From an uncultured Clostridia bacterium (GTDB taxonomy: Bacteria; Bacillota; Clostridia; Oscillospirales; Acutalibacteraceae), in assembly GCA_937884995.1 (NCBI GenBank), contig CAKZZL010000036.1:127133-191132 (forward strand): a DNA stretch of 64,000 nt, in the 5' to 3' direction. The notes under the pieces are model-generated. The model was not told the DNA's origin. It made no database searches and worked only from the letters and a program-made list of their open reading frames with translations. Both the position numbers and the translations under genes were made by a program. This document shows, in pieces, positions 62,156-64,000 of this stretch (within the stretch, counting starts at the first letter, position 1; every line of letters starts with the position of its first letter).

Positions 62156-63350
62156 GTGAAATTAATAGAACGTACAGACTATCTGAATGATATAAAGGAA
62201 TTGTTTAGGTACACCCGATATTAAAGTTATAACCGGCGTACGCAGATGCGGAAAATCAAAGTTGATGGATGCTTTTGTCAGTTACTTGCAAGCCTCAGAT
62301 AAAAAAGCCAATATCATACATATCAATTTTAATATTACAGAATTCGAAAATCTGCTGGAATATCATGCGCTGGAAAACTATGTTGAAGGCAAATATGATA
62401 AAAGGCTTAACAATTATTTGCTGATTGATGAGATCCAAATGTGTCCTTCTTTTGAAAAAGCAATTAACAATCTGCATGCAAAGGAAAAATATGATATATA
62501 TGTAACCGGATCAAACGCCTTTTTACAGAGTAGCGACCTTGCGACACTGTTTGTAGGAAGAACTTATGAAATACAGCTATTTCCGTTTTCTTTTAAAGAG
62601 TATCTTTCATATTTCCCTAATTCAAATATTTATGCCGCCTTAACACAGTATATTACAGAAGGCGGTATGGCGGGTTCATATCTGTATAAAAATGCTGAAC
62701 AGAAATACCGATATATAAATAATGAAGTCCTGAATACCTTGATAGTCAGAGATATCGTTAATAAGCACAAATTGAAAAATGAAACTTTATTGCACGCACT
62801 TATTGATTATCTGATGGATAACATTGGCAACGTGACATCAGTGAGAAATATTACTAACACGCTTTCTTCCAATAAAACTAAAGCGGATCATAAGACTGTA
62901 GGCAAATATATTGATTTGCTATGTAAAGCTTTTGCATTTTATAAAATCAGAAGATATGATATCAAAGGAAAAAAGTATTTGAAATCCGAGGATAAATATT
63001 ATCTTTCGGATACGAGCTTTAGGTTTGCACGCCTTGGGACAAAAAACATGGATTACGGACGTGCATTGGAAAATATCGTTGCCATAGAATTGCTTCGCCG
63101 AGGATACGAGGTATATGTCGGTGTGTTATATAAAAAAGAAATAGATTTTGTTGCTATGAAACAGGGCGAGAAAATATACATTCAGGTTGCAAACGATATT
63201 TCCGACAAGTCAACCTTTAACAGAGAAATCACACCGCTTCTTCAAACCCGTGATGCATATCCAAAGCTACTGATAGCAAGGACATACCAGCCTCATTATC
63301 AGCACGAAGGAATTAAGATTATTGATGCGGCTGAATGGCTGAATAAATAA
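62156..63350 (+). pseudogene. AAA_14/DUF4143 ATPase with one frameshift before Walker A
   Basis: A GTG start at 62156 (AAGGA 10 bases upstream) gives KLIERTDYLNDIKELF and then loses frame. Removing one T in TTT at 62204-62206 gives ELLGTPDIKVITGVRRCGKSKLM and joins the 1.1-kb frame with Walker B LLIDEIQMCPSFE, GGMAGSYLYKNAEQKYRYIN and the C-terminal KKEIDFVAMKQGEKIYIQVA nuclease-like core. Translation from the ATG at 62262 would lack Walker A. It is either a young pseudogene or a sequencing error. It is a different subfamily from the element 3 ATPase. Confidence 0.8.
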
Positions 63351-63416
63351 TTACCCAAATTTTACGGTATTAAAAGCAGTTCATAAGATACGATGGAATT
63401 AAATAATTCTTCCAAC

Positions 63417-63498
63417 CTCAACCGTCAACCAAACGAAAACCAAACAACCGCTGTAAACAGTAAGCGAGAGAGGATAAGCATACCCCACTCTCGCACCA
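63417..63498 (+). repeat. 82-bp att repeat R4, right end of element 4
   Basis: Same length and blocks. The acceptor-like hairpin GCGAGAG ... CTCTCGC is perfect here and identical to the tRNA-Leu acceptor stem. Confidence 0.95.
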
Positions 63499-64000
63499 AA
63501 AACAAGATTGAACATTTCGTTCAATCCTGTTTTTTTGTTGTATTTAGCTCTGTTTAGTCGCATAAACGGCTGCAGTACCGTACCGTCAAAACCATAAAGA
63601 TTTAACTGCGTGCATACAGAGCAATCCAATGCTTTCTTCTTTCGTCCCAAACCGCAGACGCTTTGCAACGGAGAAAAGTTTTTACTCGCTAAATGCTTTT
63701 TCACAATAGGGGCAGGTGCTTTCTATACCTAAAACGATAATGCGTGCAACAGTAATTATTTTTCCTGAAATTTTTTCCGTTCTTTCAACTGTTTTTGCAT
63801 AGCCCGTAACAAAGAATTTTAAAACATCAACCGCTTTGTTTAAAAGAGCAATCAGCTTGTTTGTTTTTTCAATCATAAGTTCATTCTCCTTCTCTATTGA
63901 CTAATACTCATCTGTGTATTATAATGCGATTGTGTAAGTGTTAAATCAATGACCAATAACGCTGTAATAATATAAAAATACTCAAAGAAAAGGACTTTGT
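63499..64000. mobile_element. element 5 of the tRNA-Leu array, left part only
   Basis: Starts after R4 with a terminator (AAGATTGAAC and GTTCAATCCTGTTTTTTT, about 63502-63537), then copy C of the left-end module (GCAGACGCTTTGCAACGG at 63653-63670) and a small minus-strand gene. It runs out of the window, so its right repeat is not seen. Confidence 0.6.
63682..63876 (-). CDS. small hypothetical protein with C-terminal CPYC motif
   Basis: 64 residues, basic and helical at first (NKLIALLNKAVDVLKFF), then a hydrophobic strand and CPYCEKAFSE at the end. Not recognised; the single CxxC could be a redox or half-zinc site. It has a good ribosome site (AAGGAG, 9-10 bp before ATG) and a TATAAT box upstream. 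After its stop the same frame continues KLFSVAKRLRFG, the conserved left-end fragment, so the protein may be prematurely truncated. Confidence 0.5.
   Translation of the reverse strand: MIEKTNKLIALLNKAVDVLKFFVTGYAKTVERTEKISGKIITVARIIVLGIESTCPYCEKAFSE

Larger units (their letters stand above)
61872..63498. mobile_element. element 4 of the tRNA-Leu array (ATPase cassette)
   Basis: Lies between R3 and R4, 1627 bp. It contains a left-end terminator-like stretch, a 28-codon integrase tail, a 17-bp perfect hairpin, and a frameshifted AAA/DUF4143 ATPase gene that runs almost to R4. Confidence 0.7.

Noticed and set aside
62262..63350. An intact ATPase starting at ATG 62262
   Set aside because: That start would lack the Walker A loop, which is present just upstream in the same frame; a frameshift further upstream explains the missing start.
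57195..63498. CRISPR array
   Set aside because: The four repeats are 82 bp and 1.6-2.5 kb apart with genes between them; no short regular spacer pattern exists here or elsewhere in the window.
57195..63498. Integron with attC sites
   Set aside because: No IntI gene, and the repeats end in an exact tRNA 3' end next to a complete tRNA, which fits tRNA-targeted integration better than attC recombination.

Overview
The window is a low-GC Firmicutes chromosome segment, most likely a gut-type member of the Clostridia (Oscillospiraceae or Lachnospiraceae). The signs are a glgB-glgC-glgD-glgA glycogen operon, RNase Y, a stand-alone TSCPD protein, Ddl next to a DUF1934-argS pair, AGGAGG ribosome binding sites, TTGACA-17-TATAAT promoters and a type I dockerin. 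Genus cannot be settled from the sequence alone.

Regions: 1-309 is the tail of a YfbR-like nucleotidase. 399-4582 (minus) is a MarR-controlled heterodimeric ABC exporter. 4712-10980 (plus) is the glycogen operon with an unknown zinc-ribbon membrane protein inside it. 11168-16414 (minus) holds a DUF2804 protein, an OGG-type glycosylase, an Xaa-Pro peptidase, rpsU and a 2-hydroxyacid dehydrogenase, with a possible plus-strand small RNA at about 15263-15450. 16564-24353 (plus) holds a VTT membrane protein, galactokinase, two M42 peptidases, an acetyltransferase, an aluminium-resistance-type PLP enzyme, a phosphohexomutase and an acyl carrier protein. 24401-30759 (minus) is rny-ymdB-lipoprotein-recG-HTH regulator. 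30987-37829 (minus) holds a sugar kinase, a TetR regulator, a GH36 alpha-galactosidase and a secreted dockerin protein. 37992-43242 (plus) holds a GH13 enzyme, a propeller lipoprotein, a DUF2238-like membrane protein and a SurA/PrsA-like lipoprotein. 43291-46965 (minus) is aminotransferase-rsmA-TSCPD-cca. 47100-53394 (plus, one minus gene) holds a membrane protein, prfB, ddl, DUF1934 and argS.

From 53467 the character changes. A complete tRNA-Leu(GAG) gene is followed by a tandem array of integrated elements running past the window end. Four near-identical repeats of exactly 82 bp (57195-57276, 59349-59430, 61790-61871, 63417-63498) each end in the 11-base 3' end of the tRNA (CTCTCGCACCA), dividing the region into elements of 3726, 2154, 2441 and 1627 bp plus an incomplete fifth. 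The cargo is a truncated phage-type polyvalent protein with an AlbA-like gene remnant, a frameshifted AbiE toxin-antitoxin pair, an intact AAA/DUF4143 ATPase beside a DUF4143 remnant, and a frameshifted AAA/DUF4143 ATPase. No full integrase remains; only two C-terminal tails of closely related tyrosine recombinases are left, next to the left ends of elements 2 and 4.

The glycogen branching enzyme, ADP-glucose pyrophosphorylase pair and synthase build storage glucan. The GH36, GH13, galactokinase and FGGY kinase genes suggest use of alpha-galactosides and alpha-glucans. The array is the most unusual part: it looks like repeated accretion of small defence or maintenance cassettes at one tRNA site.
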